Source: Actinomycetes bacterium (GTDB lineage: Bacteria; Actinomycetota; Acidimicrobiia; Acidimicrobiales; JAJYXR01). Taken from it: a DNA stretch of 55,814 nucleotides. Shown here in pieces: positions 1 to 10,022 of the stretch (the stretch's first letter is position 1; each line of letters begins with the position of its first letter). The translations under genes were made by a program, and so were the position numbers. The DNA lies in assembly GCA_021801525.1 (NCBI GenBank), contig JAJYXW010000138.1:1-55814 (forward strand), given 5' to 3'. Under the pieces are notes generated by a model. The model was not told the origin of the DNA. It ran no database searches and worked only from the letters and a program-made list of their open reading frames with translations.

Positions 1-1
1 C

Positions 2-349
2 GGCGAAGGGCAGCAGCCTGCATCGCACCCAGACAAGGCCAAGCAGCCCGAACACGCCTCTGGCAATCGCAAGCAGGCGCAACCGGTCATGGCCGCCAAA
101 ACGAAGGGCGGATCGAAGGACGGCTCCGGCAAGGGCGGCACATCCTCGACGACCACCAACGCACCGGCCGTCACGATCCTTGCCGACAACCACCTATTGC
201 ACCTGCTGCCGGGTAAGTCGCTCGAGGAAGTCCAGTCGATGGCGAGCCAGGTCGCGTCGAGTGCCGTTGGGTCGGTGGCACACCTCCTCGGGCCTCTCGT
301 GCCAACAGCGCACCGGGGGGATCTCGGGAGCCGGCTCCCGAGCGGTTGA
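2..349 (+). CDS. C-terminal part of an unidentified protein (5' end outside window)
   Basis: The frame is open from the left edge to a TGA at 347-349, giving about 115 residues. The first half is low-complexity and rich in Lys, Gly, Ser, Thr and Gln, like a linker or disordered region. The second half (ILADNHLLHLLPGKSLEEVQ) looks more ordered and ends in a Gly/Pro/Arg tail. I do not recognise a family. An internal ATG at 89 exists, but because the frame is open upstream the gene most likely starts outside the window. It converges on the cysteine desulfurase, with 55 bases between the stops. Confidence 0.5.
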   Translation, partial: GEGQQPASHPDKAKQPEHASGNRKQAQPVMAAKTKGGSKDGSGKGGTSSTTTNAPAVTILADNHLLHLLPGKSLEEVQSMASQVASSAVGSVAHLLGPLVPTAHRGDLGSRLPSG

Positions 350-404
350 GCGACACGCTCGCAGCCAGCTCCCGGAAGTGCCTGCCAGCTCCCGGTAGTA
401 CCCG

Positions 405-1556
405 CTAGCGCGCCTGGCGCCCGGTACGGAGCTTGGCCACCGCCTCGCCCACTGCATCCACGGCATGGTCGACCTCGGCGGCAGTGGTCGTGTGGCCCAG
501 GGTAAGCCTGAGAGCCCCGAGCGCGAGCCGCGGGCTCACCCCCATAGCAGCGAGGACATGGCTCGGCTCGCGCGCTCCGCTCGAACAGGCTGATCCCGCA
601 GAAGCGCAAACCCCCGCTCGGTCCAGCGCGAAGAGGAGCTCCTGGCTGTCCACGCCCTCCACGCACACGTGGCAGGAACCCGCGACCTTTGGGGGCCTGG
701 TCCCGTCCAGGTAGAGCGCGCTCTCACGTGCCTCGACGCTCCCCTCGACCAGCTCGTGCACCAGCCGGTCGCGTAGCTGTCCCACGCGCTCCACCTCTGC
801 TTCACGAGCGTCCGCGCTGGCAGCCAAAGCCGCTGCCATGCCGACCGCCCCCACGACGTTCTCGGTGCCGGCCCTCCTCCCGAGCTCCTGGGAGCCGCCG
901 TAGAGGGTCGAGGTAAAGGGGGTCCCCGACCTCACGACCAGGACGCCGGAGCCCACCGGCCCGCCGAACTTGTGAGCGCTCAGGGAAACAAGGTCGGCCC
1001 GGGCACAGCAAGCCCCTACATCGAGCCAGGGCGCGGCATGCACGGCGTCAGTGTGAAGAGCTGCATCCGGCGCAAGCGCGCGCACCATATCGGCAACCTC
1101 ACCCACGGGCTGGATCACACCCACCTCGTTGTTCGCGAGCATCACCGAGACCAGGCTCACCGCCGGGTCGAGCGCGCCCGCCAGAGCTTCCAAGTCGAGC
1201 ACGCCGGCAGAGTCGACCGGAACCACTCTTGCGCCGGTGCGCTCACAGCAGCGCAGCACGGCAGGGTGCTCGACGGCGGAGCAGACGACCGTACCCGGGC
1301 GCGCCCCGTGCACACCTAGAACCGCCAGGTTGTCCGACTCCGTCCCTCCACTCGTGAAGACGACCTCTCCAGGCTCGCAGGCCAGCACACGGGCGATGGA
1401 TTCGCGCGCCTCGTCGAGGCGCAAGCGCGCCTTGCGTGCCAACGAGTGCTGGCCTGACGGGTTCCAGGATCCTTCGTCGAGCACCTGCTCCATCGCTTCG
1501 CGTGCGGCGGGATGGAGCGGCGTCGTCGACGCGTAGTCGAGGTATGACCGCACCAA
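405..1556 (-). CDS. Cysteine desulfurase (NifS/IscS family)
   Basis: PLP-dependent enzyme that takes sulfur from L-cysteine as an enzyme persulfide for Fe-S clusters or tRNA thiolation. The sequence shows the whole fold-type I aminotransferase: N-terminal YLDYASTTPLHP, cofactor-binding AVEHPAV (His97), the Schiff-base lysine in SLSAHKFGGP (Lys196), and the catalytic cysteine loop ASAGSACSSGAREPSH (Cys324). At 383 residues it is a normal length for the family. The start read here is TTG at 1556; GTG at 1553 is equally plausible. No mnmA or iscU is adjacent, so its sulfur acceptor cannot be read from context; in many actinobacteria a similar gene precedes mnmA. Confidence 0.93.
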   Translation of the reverse strand: MVRSYLDYASTTPLHPAAREAMEQVLDEGSWNPSGQHSLARKARLRLDEARESIARVLACEPGEVVFTSGGTESDNLAVLGVHGARPGTVVCSAVEHPAVLRCCERTGARVVPVDSAGVLDLEALAGALDPAVSLVSVMLANNEVGVIQPVGEVADMVRALAPDAALHTDAVHAAPWLDVGACCARADLVSLSAHKFGGPVGSGVLVVRSGTPFTSTLYGGSQELGRRAGTENVVGAVGMAAALAASADAREAEVERVGQLRDRLVHELVEGSVEARESALYLDGTRPPKVAGSCHVCVEGVDSQELLFALDRAGVCASAGSACSSGAREPSHVLAAMGVSPRLALGALRLTLGHTTTAAEVDHAVDAVGEAVAKLRTGRQAR

Positions 1557-1572
1557 TCAGATGCTAACCGCA

Positions 1573-1620
1573 CCTCCCATTCCCCCCATTCCCCCCATTC
1601 CCCTCGTTCCGACCGTTCCT
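1573..1620. repeat. Short C-rich tandem repeat upstream of cysteine desulfurase
   Basis: A pyrimidine-rich tract with two exact copies of CCCCCCATT at 1582-1599 and degenerate copies on either side. It fills most of the 126-base gap between the cysteine desulfurase start and the stop of the next minus-strand gene. A role is not evident; it may be slippage-generated. Confidence 0.5.
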
Positions 1621-1682
1621 CCGGTTCCGCACTGTCCCCGTCACGGACCTGTGCCGGCCGCTCGTGAGACAGCGCCCGAAGT

Positions 1683-2177
1683 TCAAGGGCGGGTCACCAT
1701 CAACACGACGGCAGCTACGAACATGGCCGTTATCGCTGCAGCTGCGAGCGACGCCCGCCGGCATGATCGCTCGAGCTCGCCGGGATCAGCTAGGGGCTCG
1801 CCGGAGACGAGCGCCTGTATGTGACGCTCCCCCGGCCAGAGCACGATCTCGGCAAGCACAGCCGATGCCGCCCACAGAACGATGCCGGCGACGACGAACG
1901 TGTCGCCGAAACCGAAGGTGCCGCCGCTGTCGAGCACCAGAGCGGCACCGAGCACCGGTACCAGGAATACGACTCGGCCGAGCCAGTTGGTGCCAGGACG
2001 GAAGTACCGCCGGAGCCCCGGGGTGAGAGCGGCGAAGCCGACCCTCGCCCGGAACGCCTGAATTCCGGTGATCGCCACGACCCCGAAGCCGATGAAGGCG
2101 CTAGCAACATGCGCTACGAGCAGCAAGTCGAAGGAGGGGCCCGTAGGCACGCTGGTCGCCAACGAGTCCGGGCGCAT
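1683..2177 (-). CDS. Small four-helix membrane protein (DUF2269-like)
   Basis: A 164-residue protein with about four hydrophobic segments: FDLLLVAHVASAFIGFGVVA near the start, then VVFLVPVLGAALVL, FVVAGIVLWAASAVLAEIVL and a C-terminal AAAITAMFVAAVVLMV. The His in the first helix and the layout recall the DUF2269/DUF2214-like integral membrane families, a loose resemblance from memory. I chose the ATG at 2177; the longer frame to 2462 would run through the divergent galT promoter region and into galT, and that extension has no hydrophobic or domain content. Function unknown. Confidence 0.6.
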   Translation of the reverse strand: MRPDSLATSVPTGPSFDLLLVAHVASAFIGFGVVAITGIQAFRARVGFAALTPGLRRYFRPGTNWLGRVVFLVPVLGAALVLDSGGTFGFGDTFVVAGIVLWAASAVLAEIVLWPGERHIQALVSGEPLADPGELERSCRRASLAAAAITAMFVAAVVLMVTRP

Positions 2178-2345
2178 TTCCACGGTATACACGGCTGCGG
2201 CTCCAACAGGCACGCGCGAGGGTAGCCAGTCGTGGACGCAGTATCTGCGTATCGGTGCAGCGGGGCGCCCGGCGCCAGGGGGGGCGGGGGGCCCAAGATT
2301 CTGCTTCAGAAAATGGCTGGATGCGCCGATATCACATGCGGGGGG

Positions 2346-2358
2346 CACTACCGTAGTG
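2346..2358. promoter_or_regulatory. Small palindrome upstream of galT (possible operator)
   Basis: CACTAC-C-GTAGTG, six-base arms around a single base, lies 43 bases before the galT start in the divergent spacer 2178-2400. This is the position of an operator, but no regulator gene is adjacent and no clear -35/-10 pair is visible. Confidence 0.3.
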
Positions 2359-2400
2359 GTATGCAGTTCCGGAGAGAACAGTGACAAGGAACCGAACCTG

Positions 2401-3441
2401 ATGACGCGGGGAGCATCGCTAGGTGAATTGGAGGGCGCGTCACAAGGCGCCTCGACTCCCAACCAACTCAGGCTCGACCCCCTGACAGGTCGGTGGGTCG
2501 TCGTCAGTACCTATCGCGGCGAACGACCGTTTGCCTTCTCACCGTGCGCTGCGCCGATCCAGGCTGACCGCGACAGGCCGTGCCCGTTCTGCCCGGGCAA
2601 CGAGGAGGCCACGCCTCCGGCGCTCGAAACCTATGGCTCGTCAGGGGGATGGCTCGTGCGCGTGGTGCCGAACCTCTACCCGGCCTTCTCCGGCGACAAG
2701 CCGTTCATCGTGGACCACCGGGGCCCGGTGTTCACACAGGCCACTGCGGGCGGGATACACGAGGTTCTGGTGCTCTCCCCCGACCACGACGACGGATGGG
2801 ATCGCCTGTCCGACGAGCAAGCCAGCTTGGTGATGGCTGCGATCCGGGACCGGACCGAAGAGCACGCATCGGTTCCGGGACTGCGCTACAGCCAGGCGAT
2901 CGTGAACTCCGGGCGGGAAGCCGGCGCGTCCATCGAGCACCCCCACGGCCAGCTGCTCGGGATGTCCTTCGTGCCGAGGGAGCTTGCCGAGGAGCAGGCA
3001 GGGTTCGCCAGGTTCGCTGGGCGCTGCCTACTCTGCACCACCGCCGACGCCGAGGAGGGCGCAGGGCACCGGGTCGTCTACGCCGACGAAGAGGTGATCG
3101 TGCTGTGCCCGTTCTGGAGCGGAGTTCCCTTCGAGATGCTTGCGATCCCGCGCAATCACGGCCCCCACCTTCACAAGGCCCCCACGTCCGACCTCGTGGC
3201 GACGGGCCAGGCAATCAAGGTGGCAATTGCACACTTGCGCCAGCGCTTCACCGACGTCGCCTACAACGTCGTCTTCCACTCGGCTCCCTACCGAGCCTCG
3301 GATCCCTACCACTGGCACGTGCACATCCTGCCGAAGCTGACCACGCTCGCCGGGTTCGAGCTCGGCACCGGTGTTCTGATCAACATCGTGGCACCCGAGC
3401 AGGCCACCGAGGAGCTTCGCGCGAGGGTCGCCGCCTGCTGA
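2401..3441 (+). CDS. galT: Galactose-1-phosphate uridylyltransferase
   Basis: Leloir-pathway enzyme exchanging UMP between UDP-glucose and galactose 1-phosphate. The 346-residue protein has the N-terminal LRLDPLTGRWVVVSTYRGER signature, a zinc-type CPFC (Cys61, Cys64), the catalytic HPHGQ (His180, His182, Gln184, matching the H-P-H-x-Q of the family) and the C-terminal YHWHVHILPK histidine cluster. The ATG at 2401 was chosen because it gives a normal length and is preceded by AAGGA; the frame is open to 2068 but that part overlaps the divergent membrane-protein gene. It is not linked to galK or galE here; nearby genes deal with fructose phosphates and trehalose/maltose. A related nucleotidylyltransferase specificity cannot be excluded. 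Confidence 0.9.
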   Translation: MTRGASLGELEGASQGASTPNQLRLDPLTGRWVVVSTYRGERPFAFSPCAAPIQADRDRPCPFCPGNEEATPPALETYGSSGGWLVRVVPNLYPAFSGDKPFIVDHRGPVFTQATAGGIHEVLVLSPDHDDGWDRLSDEQASLVMAAIRDRTEEHASVPGLRYSQAIVNSGREAGASIEHPHGQLLGMSFVPRELAEEQAGFARFAGRCLLCTTADAEEGAGHRVVYADEEVIVLCPFWSGVPFEMLAIPRNHGPHLHKAPTSDLVATGQAIKVAIAHLRQRFTDVAYNVVFHSAPYRASDPYHWHVHILPKLTTLAGFELGTGVLINIVAPEQATEELRARVAAC

Positions 3442-3457
3442 GCTCACAGGCGAGCTC
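3440..3457. terminator. Weak hairpin between convergent galT and pfkA
   Basis: GAGCTC, six bases, then GAGCTC again (self-complementary arms), overlapping the galT stop codon. No T-run follows. It could be a weak bidirectional stop between the convergent genes but may be chance. Confidence 0.2.
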
Positions 3458-3519
3458 GTGGAGTCCTGAGGGCTGAGGCTAAGAGGCTCACCCTGCCGGA
3501 GCAACGCGGCTGTGGCTGC

Positions 3520-4569
<1,050 letters not shown>

Positions 4570-4581
4570 TGGACCATGCTA

Positions 4582-4674
4582 GTGCTCAGGGCTTGGTGCT
4601 CAGGGCTTGGTGCTCAGGGCTTGGTGCTCAGGGCTTGGTGCTCAGGGCTTGGTGCTCAGGGCTTGGTGCTCAGG
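4582..4674. repeat. 14-bp tandem repeat, six copies plus a partial
   Basis: Six exact copies of GTGCTCAGGGCTTG (4582-4665) followed by nine bases of a seventh. The array fills the gap between the pfkA start and the stop of the maltokinase-like gene; that TGA (minus strand, 4670-4672) lies inside the last partial unit. The spacing has no spacers, so it is not CRISPR. Confidence 0.95.
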
Positions 4675-5989
4675 CTCCGGCCAGCTCATCCGCCGGCGAT
4701 ACCTCGAGGCGCTCCCTTGCTGCACGGCCGAGCTCCAGCGCGGCGGTGACCGTGCGCAGCGTGTACTTGTCGTGGGGAACCAGGCCGTGGATGCCCGGAA
4801 CGTTCAGGTACCCCGCGAGGAAGGCGCGGCGGCTCCGCCGCTCCCAGGCCCGCTCCAGCTCCACGAGGTCCTCGTCGCCTGCGATGTCACGCTCCGCGGC
4901 AGTCGCCCCAGCAAGCTGCCCGAAGGACCAGAGCATGGTGGCCACGTCCAGGAGCGGCGATACGAACCTTCCGTAAGGCTCACCCCCCTGGGGGGCCAGG
5001 TCCCACAGGTACCAACCCTGCTCGGTGCGGCACACACGAGCCAGGTGCATGTCGCCGTGCGCCCTTATGCTGGCGCAGCGTGCCTCGAGCCCGCGCAGGT
5101 CGACCAGAGCACCAGCCACGTCGGGGCGGTCGAGCAGTGCCGGATCTGCAGCGGACACCAGCTTCTCGACCTCGTCCGCCCACGCCTTCGGCTCCCCGGG
5201 GCGGCGGCCGAACGCCCGGTCGAGAGCGAGATGCATGCGCGCCGTCATGGTACCGAGCGCATGGGCTTCAGGTGCGAAGTCGCCGCCTGCCTCCGCGGGA
5301 TCGCAGCGTGACTCGTAGAGATCCCTGAGCGACGACTCGGCGACGGCCGTCCCGGGAGAGGCGCCGAAGAGCTGCTCCTGGACAATTCCGAGGTCTCCCG
5401 AGGGTCCGCGCCACACGCCGAGAGGAGCCGGGATGTGGTTGAAGCCGGCCTCGTCCAACTTGACCAGCATGTCGACCACCGGGTTCGTGCCTGGCGCGAC
5501 GCGCCTGAAGAAGCTGAAGGTCAACCTATCGTCGAACGCGAGGCGGACCATGGAGTCGTCCGCAGCAAGGAGCCGGACGTGGGCCAGCCCGGAGGCCTGC
5601 TCGGGCAGAACAGCCTGGAGCAGCGCGATGGCCAGATCGGCGTCGAAGAGCGCGTCGATCGCAACGGCCAGCCCGTCCTCGTCCTCGTAGAGCCCGAGTA
5701 TGGGCTCCTCCGCCTCGGGGAGGAAGTGCGCCTCGTCGCCGGGAGAGCGCAGCCCGAGGACCACGTGGAACACGCTCCCACCTGCAGCCGCCAGGACACC
5801 GACAAGGCCGGGGCGCTCGCGGCGGAGCACGTCCACCTGCAGCAGATCCACTTGCACGGGCTCCACTCGAGCGGGCACCTGCGGCTGCGGTCCCTCGGAC
5901 TTGCCGCCGTAGCGCTCGATGGCGGCAGCCACCAGAGCGGAGAGAGAGCGTCTCTGGTCCTCAGCGCTCGACCACGTGCCGCTCGTCAT
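4670..5989 (-). CDS. Maltokinase-like protein with altered active-site residues
   Basis: In the TreS-Mak-GlgE pathway maltokinase makes maltose 1-phosphate from maltose and ATP. The 439-residue protein matches maltokinase in length and layout: N-terminal cap with GGSVFHVVLG, FFRRVAPGTNP, AGFNHIPAPLG, and the phosphotransferase HGDMHL (His311, Asp313). Two usual features differ: the lysine expected before FRR (family LKLFRR, from memory) is Ser159 (FSFFRR), and the metal-binding DFEGEP is WDLAPQGGEP. It overlaps the treS stop by four bases (ATGA), so it is translated with trehalose synthase. It may be a divergent active kinase or a catalytically weak partner that stabilises TreS. Confidence 0.75.
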   Translation of the reverse strand: MTSGTWSSAEDQRRSLSALVAAAIERYGGKSEGPQPQVPARVEPVQVDLLQVDVLRRERPGLVGVLAAAGGSVFHVVLGLRSPGDEAHFLPEAEEPILGLYEDEDGLAVAIDALFDADLAIALLQAVLPEQASGLAHVRLLAADDSMVRLAFDDRLTFSFFRRVAPGTNPVVDMLVKLDEAGFNHIPAPLGVWRGPSGDLGIVQEQLFGASPGTAVAESSLRDLYESRCDPAEAGGDFAPEAHALGTMTARMHLALDRAFGRRPGEPKAWADEVEKLVSAADPALLDRPDVAGALVDLRGLEARCASIRAHGDMHLARVCRTEQGWYLWDLAPQGGEPYGRFVSPLLDVATMLWSFGQLAGATAAERDIAGDEDLVELERAWERRSRRAFLAGYLNVPGIHGLVPHDKYTLRTVTAALELGRAARERLEVSPADELAGA

Positions 5990-7674
5990 CGTGGCTCCTC
6001 CGAGCGGGTCAGCTCGAACCAGTAGAAGCCATAGGGACCCAGGGTCACGCCGTACGAACCTTCGCCCACGTCAGGAAACGGTACCCGCCCGAGCACCTCG
6101 ACGGGGCAGCAGCCTGCCCAGCGCGCCAGCTCCAACCACCCGGGCTGCGCGAAGCGGCTCAAGTTGTTCACGCAGAGCACAGGGTTCTCGTCCGGCGTAT
6201 CAGGGATCCTCACGAAGGCGAGAACTGATGGGTTCGCACAACTCACCTGCTCCATCCCTCCGGAGCCGAACACGGGGTATTGGCGGCGGGCGAGCAGCAT
6301 CCTGCGGATCCAGTGGAGGAACGAGCTCGGGTTGCGGCTCGCCGCCTCGACGTTTACGGCCTCGTATCCGTAGACCGGGTCCATGACCGGTGGGAGGTAG
6401 AGCTGCGCGAAGTCTGCCCGGGAGAAGCCGCCGTTGCGGTCCGGGCTCCACTGCATCGGCGTGCGCACCGAGTCACGGTCTCCGAGGTAGATGTTGTCCC
6501 CGATGAGCAGCTCGTCGCCGTAGTAGATGAACGGGCTGCCCGGCAGCGAGAACACCAGCGCGTACAGCAGCTCGGCGAGCCGCCTGTCGCCGTCGAGGAG
6601 GGGGGCGAGCCTCCTGCCGATGCCCATGTGGCGAGCCATGCGCGGGTCCTTCACGTACTCCGCGACCATGTAGTCGCGCTCCTCCTCGGTCACCTTCTCC
6701 AGCGTCAGCTCGTCGTGATTGCGGAGGAAGATTGCCCACTGGCAGCCGTCGGGTATCTCCGGGGTCTGGGCGAGGATCTCGGTCACCGGGAACCGCTGCT
6801 CGCGCCTGATCGCCATGAACAGGCGCGGCATCAGGGGGAAGTGGAAGCACATGTGGCACTCGTCGCCCTCCCCGAAGTAGTCGACCAGGTCGGCCGGCCA
6901 CTGGTTGGCCTCGGCCAGCAGGACCCGGTCCTCATAGCCTGCTTCGACCTCCTTGCGCAGCCGTTTCAGGAGCGAATGGGCCTCGGGTAAGTTCTCGCCT
7001 GTCGTGCCGTCACGCTGGTAGAGATACGGGACCGCGTCGAGCCTGAAGCCGTCGAGGCCGATGTCGAGCCAGAACCGCACCACCGAGAGCATCGCATCGA
7101 CCACCTCCACGTTCTCGTAGTTGAGATCGGGCTGGTGGGTGTAGAAGCGATGCCAGTAGTACTGCTCGCGCACCGGGTCCCACGTCCAGTTGGAGGTCTC
7201 CACGTCGACGAAGACGACCCGCGCCTCGGGCCAGCGCCTGTCGTCGTCGTTCCAGACGTACCAGTCCGCCTTGGGGTTGTCCCGCGAGGAGCGCGACTCG
7301 ACGAACCAGGGATGCTGGTCACTCGTGTGGTTGAGCACCAGGTCCCCTATGACGCGGATTCCGCGCCCGTGGGCATCCTCGATGAGAGCAGCTAGGTCGT
7401 CGGCGTCTCCGAGATCGGGATGGACGCTGAAGAAGTCGCTGATGTCGTAGCCGCTGTCGCGCAACGGGGACGGGTAGAAGGGCAGCAGCCACAGGCAGTC
7501 GACGCCCAGCCATTCCAGGTAGTCGAGCTTGGCGCGGAGGCCCTCGAGGTCGCCTTTCCCGTCCCCGTTGGCGTCGTAGAACCCGCGTGTGAGCACCTCG
7601 TAGAACACAGCGCGTCTGTACCAGCGCGGGTCACCCACAGGTACCGAAGCTAATGCACGATCAGGGCGCGCCAC
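5986..7674 (-). CDS. treS: Trehalose synthase (maltose alpha-D-glucosyltransferase), GH13
   Basis: Interconverts maltose and trehalose. The sequence is a full GH13 barrel: RAVFYEVLTRGFYDANGDG at the start, GDLVLNHTSDQHPWF, nucleophile Asp213 in GFRLDAVPYLY, acid/base Glu255 in LLAEANQWP, and Asp321 in FLRNHDE (numbering from the chosen start), then the C-terminal beta domain. I read the start as GTG at 7674 (562 residues); GTG at 7638 is also possible and neither has a strong ribosome-binding site. The frame is open to 7824 but that part overlaps the lipoprotein gene and has no barrel homology. The maltokinase-like gene is translationally coupled downstream; glgE is not in this window. Confidence 0.92.
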   Translation of the reverse strand: MARPDRALASVPVGDPRWYRRAVFYEVLTRGFYDANGDGKGDLEGLRAKLDYLEWLGVDCLWLLPFYPSPLRDSGYDISDFFSVHPDLGDADDLAALIEDAHGRGIRVIGDLVLNHTSDQHPWFVESRSSRDNPKADWYVWNDDDRRWPEARVVFVDVETSNWTWDPVREQYYWHRFYTHQPDLNYENVEVVDAMLSVVRFWLDIGLDGFRLDAVPYLYQRDGTTGENLPEAHSLLKRLRKEVEAGYEDRVLLAEANQWPADLVDYFGEGDECHMCFHFPLMPRLFMAIRREQRFPVTEILAQTPEIPDGCQWAIFLRNHDELTLEKVTEEERDYMVAEYVKDPRMARHMGIGRRLAPLLDGDRRLAELLYALVFSLPGSPFIYYGDELLIGDNIYLGDRDSVRTPMQWSPDRNGGFSRADFAQLYLPPVMDPVYGYEAVNVEAASRNPSSFLHWIRRMLLARRQYPVFGSGGMEQVSCANPSVLAFVRIPDTPDENPVLCVNNLSRFAQPGWLELARWAGCCPVEVLGRVPFPDVGEGSYGVTLGPYGFYWFELTRSEEPR

Positions 7675-7735
7675 GCGTACTCGTCGAGTGCCCGGGGCTC
7701 TGCCTCGAGAGCTCGCCCAGCCTGCGGGGAATGCG

Positions 7736-8878
7736 TCAGCCGACGGGGCCGAGCACGCAGTGCGACGCCGGATCCCCGGCTGGCGAGCCGTCCACCTGGT
7801 AGGGGCCGAGCAGGTTGCCGACATGGCTCACGAACACGACCTGCGCGCTCCACTGCACGCCGCCGCAGACCTCCCAGTAGGGAGCTCCGCTCGCCTGGTC
7901 GACCCCTGCGGAGAGCCCAATGGAGGGCCCCACCCCGGCGTTCAGCCCCGGAGGACCGACCTGGAGCCACACCGGGGACAGGACGGCTGCCGTCTGGGAC
8001 CCCGACAGCGTGAGGGGCTCGGTGCCGAGGGAGAAGCAGCTCGGCAGCGCGGCAAGATCCTTGCTCGCGTTACCGGCGGGACAGGTGAGCGTGCTAGAGG
8101 TGCTAACCGCCTTGCCGTCCACCAGGCCGACCGAGAACGTCCAGTTCGCGTTCAGGGTGGCCTTCAGGGGAATGGGCAGCGTGACCGATGGCACCACCCT
8201 TACGTACAGGTCGAGGCCGTAGGGCAGGCCAAGGGGCAGGGGCACCAAGACGGTGTGGCTCACGTTGCCGGCGAAGGTGACAGACACGTGGGAAACGTCC
8301 ACGCTGCCGTTCGCGAGGAAGGCCACCGGCAGGCCGAAGGCGCCCCTCGAGACCCCGAGCGAACCCTGCACCGCGATGGTGCCACCCGTGGCGCTGACCA
8401 GCACGCTTCCCCCCCCGAAGATCGGGACCGATAGGTTGCTCACGTTCACCGGTAGCGTGGTGTCGAGCGAGCTGCCGCCCATGTAGTAGTAGCCGCTCGC
8501 ACATCCGGCCAGCATGGTGAAGCATTTGGCGCTCGACGTTGCCGACGGAGTGGCCACCCGCACCACCACGGCGTCGCCGGACGAGGATGCCGGGACGTGA
8601 GGCACGACTATCTCCGACGACGAGACGACGTTCAAGTCGGTGGTCTCCACCGAGCCGAACCACACCCCGGTGGCACCGCTGAAGTCGGAACCGGTGATCG
8701 TCACCGAAGCACCTCCCGCCGCAGGACCGTTGTCGGGGGTGACAGAGCTGACAACCGGCGTTCCGGACGACCCCCCCGAGCCGCCAAAGGGCCACCCCGG
8801 GATGACGCATGCACCGAGCAAGACTGACAGCATCGGCAGCGTGGCCAATGTGCCTGCCCTCTGGAGACGGTTCCTCAT
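7736..8878 (-). CDS. Lipoprotein with an IPT/TIG domain
   Basis: A 380-residue exported protein. Residues 1-24 form a lipoprotein signal peptide with a hydrophobic core and lipobox LGAC (Cys24), followed by a Gly/Ser linker. Residues about 41-121 are an IPT/TIG immunoglobulin-like fold (PVVSSVTPDNGPAAGGASVT then ITGSDFSG). The remaining 250 residues are beta-rich, with paired cysteines and no family I recognise; they may be an adhesin-like or carbohydrate-binding shell. The ATG at 8878 is preceded by a strong purine-rich AAGGGGGGGAGA. It stands 61 bases ahead of treS, so it could be the first gene of that operon. Confidence 0.75.
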   Translation of the reverse strand: MRNRLQRAGTLATLPMLSVLLGACVIPGWPFGGSGGSSGTPVVSSVTPDNGPAAGGASVTITGSDFSGATGVWFGSVETTDLNVVSSSEIVVPHVPASSSGDAVVVRVATPSATSSAKCFTMLAGCASGYYYMGGSSLDTTLPVNVSNLSVPIFGGGSVLVSATGGTIAVQGSLGVSRGAFGLPVAFLANGSVDVSHVSVTFAGNVSHTVLVPLPLGLPYGLDLYVRVVPSVTLPIPLKATLNANWTFSVGLVDGKAVSTSSTLTCPAGNASKDLAALPSCFSLGTEPLTLSGSQTAAVLSPVWLQVGPPGLNAGVGPSIGLSAGVDQASGAPYWEVCGGVQWSAQVVFVSHVGNLLGPYQVDGSPAGDPASHCVLGPVG

Positions 8879-8993
8879 TCTCCCCCCCCTTGCTAACGGT
8901 GGCCTACCCGCGCAGGCGACCCTTCAGAGTCATGCTAACGCGCTGCGTGAGCTACGTCACCTTTTGCGCCACTATCACTGCATGGAGCGCGCC

Positions 8994-10022
8994 TTAGCTT
9001 GTTGCGTTGGTGGCGCTGGTGCCCCCTGGCTGTGCTCCCGGCGCCGCCTGGCTCGGTCGTGCTCCCGGAAAGATGCCGGAGATACCGGCGATGCCGGCGA
9101 GGAGTTGCTCAGCAGCCTCGAAGGGATCAGCACGGCCCTCGACCACCAATCGCACCAGATCCTCGTAGCCGGGGCCCGAGCAGAGGCTGTCGAGCTCGCG
9201 CTCGATCGCGGCCGCAGCGACACGCCGCACAAGGCGCGCGGCGCGCTCGGCTCGCCTCGACTCCACGGCACTGCCCCCGAGGTGATGGCGGTGGCTGATG
9301 ATCGCGGCCCACAGCTCCTCCACCCCCTTGCCATCCACGCCTACGGTCTCCACCACCGGCGGCCGCCAGTCGCGATGCGCTCCCATGTCGAGCATCTGCT
9401 CGAGGTCGCGCCTCGTGGCTGAGGCACCAGGACGGTCAGCCTTGTTCACCACGAAGACGTCCGCCACCTCGAGGAGGCCGGCCTTGGCCGCCTGGACCGA
9501 ATCGCCCCACCCGGGGTTCACGACCACAACGGTGGTGTCGGTGGCTCCTGCCACCTCGACCTCGACCTGGCCAACCCCTACGGTCTCGACGAGCACCAGG
9601 CCAAATCCAGCGGCGCCCAGTGCGCGGATCGCCTCGGGCACCGCGACGGCTAGGCCGCCGAGCTGTCCCCGCGTCGCCATCGAGCGGATGAACACCCCGT
9701 CGTCGAGAGCGTGGCCCTGCATCCTCACACGGTCGCCGAGGATCGCTCCCCCGCTGAATGGAGATGTGGGGTCAACTGCGACGACCGCCACCTCGCGGCG
9801 TCCCTCCTCCCGGGCTGCGGAGACGAGCCTGTCCGTCAGGGTGGACTTGCCTGCTCCGGGGGCGCCGGTTATCCCGACGGTATCGGGCTCCGATCCGGCC
9901 CTGTAGACGAGCGCGCCCAGCGCCCGGGCGCGCCCGCCTCCGTTCTCGAGCAAGCTGAGCAGCCGGGCGAGCGCTACCCGGTCCCCACCTCGAGCTCGCT
10001 CGAGCAGCTCGGAGTCGCTCAC
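8994..10022 (-). CDS. meaB: MeaB/ArgK-family GTPase, acyl-CoA mutase chaperone
   Basis: G3E GTPase that loads or protects adenosylcobalamin-dependent mutases. The 342-residue protein has Walker A ITGAPGAGKSTLTDRLV (51-67), the VDPTSPFSGGAILGDRVRM switch region, FIRSMATRGQLGG, the VETVGVGQ G3 motif and NKAD base recognition. The GTG start at 10022 overlaps the murA stop by four bases (GTGA), so it is cotranslated with murA, an unusual partner. The likely client is the acyl-CoA mutase large subunit encoded about 3 kb away. The C-terminal tail (Ala/Pro/Gly/Ser/Thr, 25 residues) is low complexity. Confidence 0.93.
   Translation of the reverse strand: MSDSELLERARGGDRVALARLLSLLENGGGRARALGALVYRAGSEPDTVGITGAPGAGKSTLTDRLVSAAREEGRREVAVVAVDPTSPFSGGAILGDRVRMQGHALDDGVFIRSMATRGQLGGLAVAVPEAIRALGAAGFGLVLVETVGVGQVEVEVAGATDTTVVVVNPGWGDSVQAAKAGLLEVADVFVVNKADRPGASATRRDLEQMLDMGAHRDWRPPVVETVGVDGKGVEELWAAIISHRHHLGGSAVESRRAERAARLVRRVAAAAIERELDSLCSGPGYEDLVRLVVEGRADPFEAAEQLLAGIAGISGIFPGARPSQAAPGAQPGGTSATNATS

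Noticed and set aside
2068..2400. 111-residue N-terminal extension of GalT
   Set aside because: Not in the family, and would overlap the divergent membrane-protein gene.
4582..4674. Possible CRISPR or origin iterons
   Set aside because: 14-base units with no spacers and no replication genes nearby.
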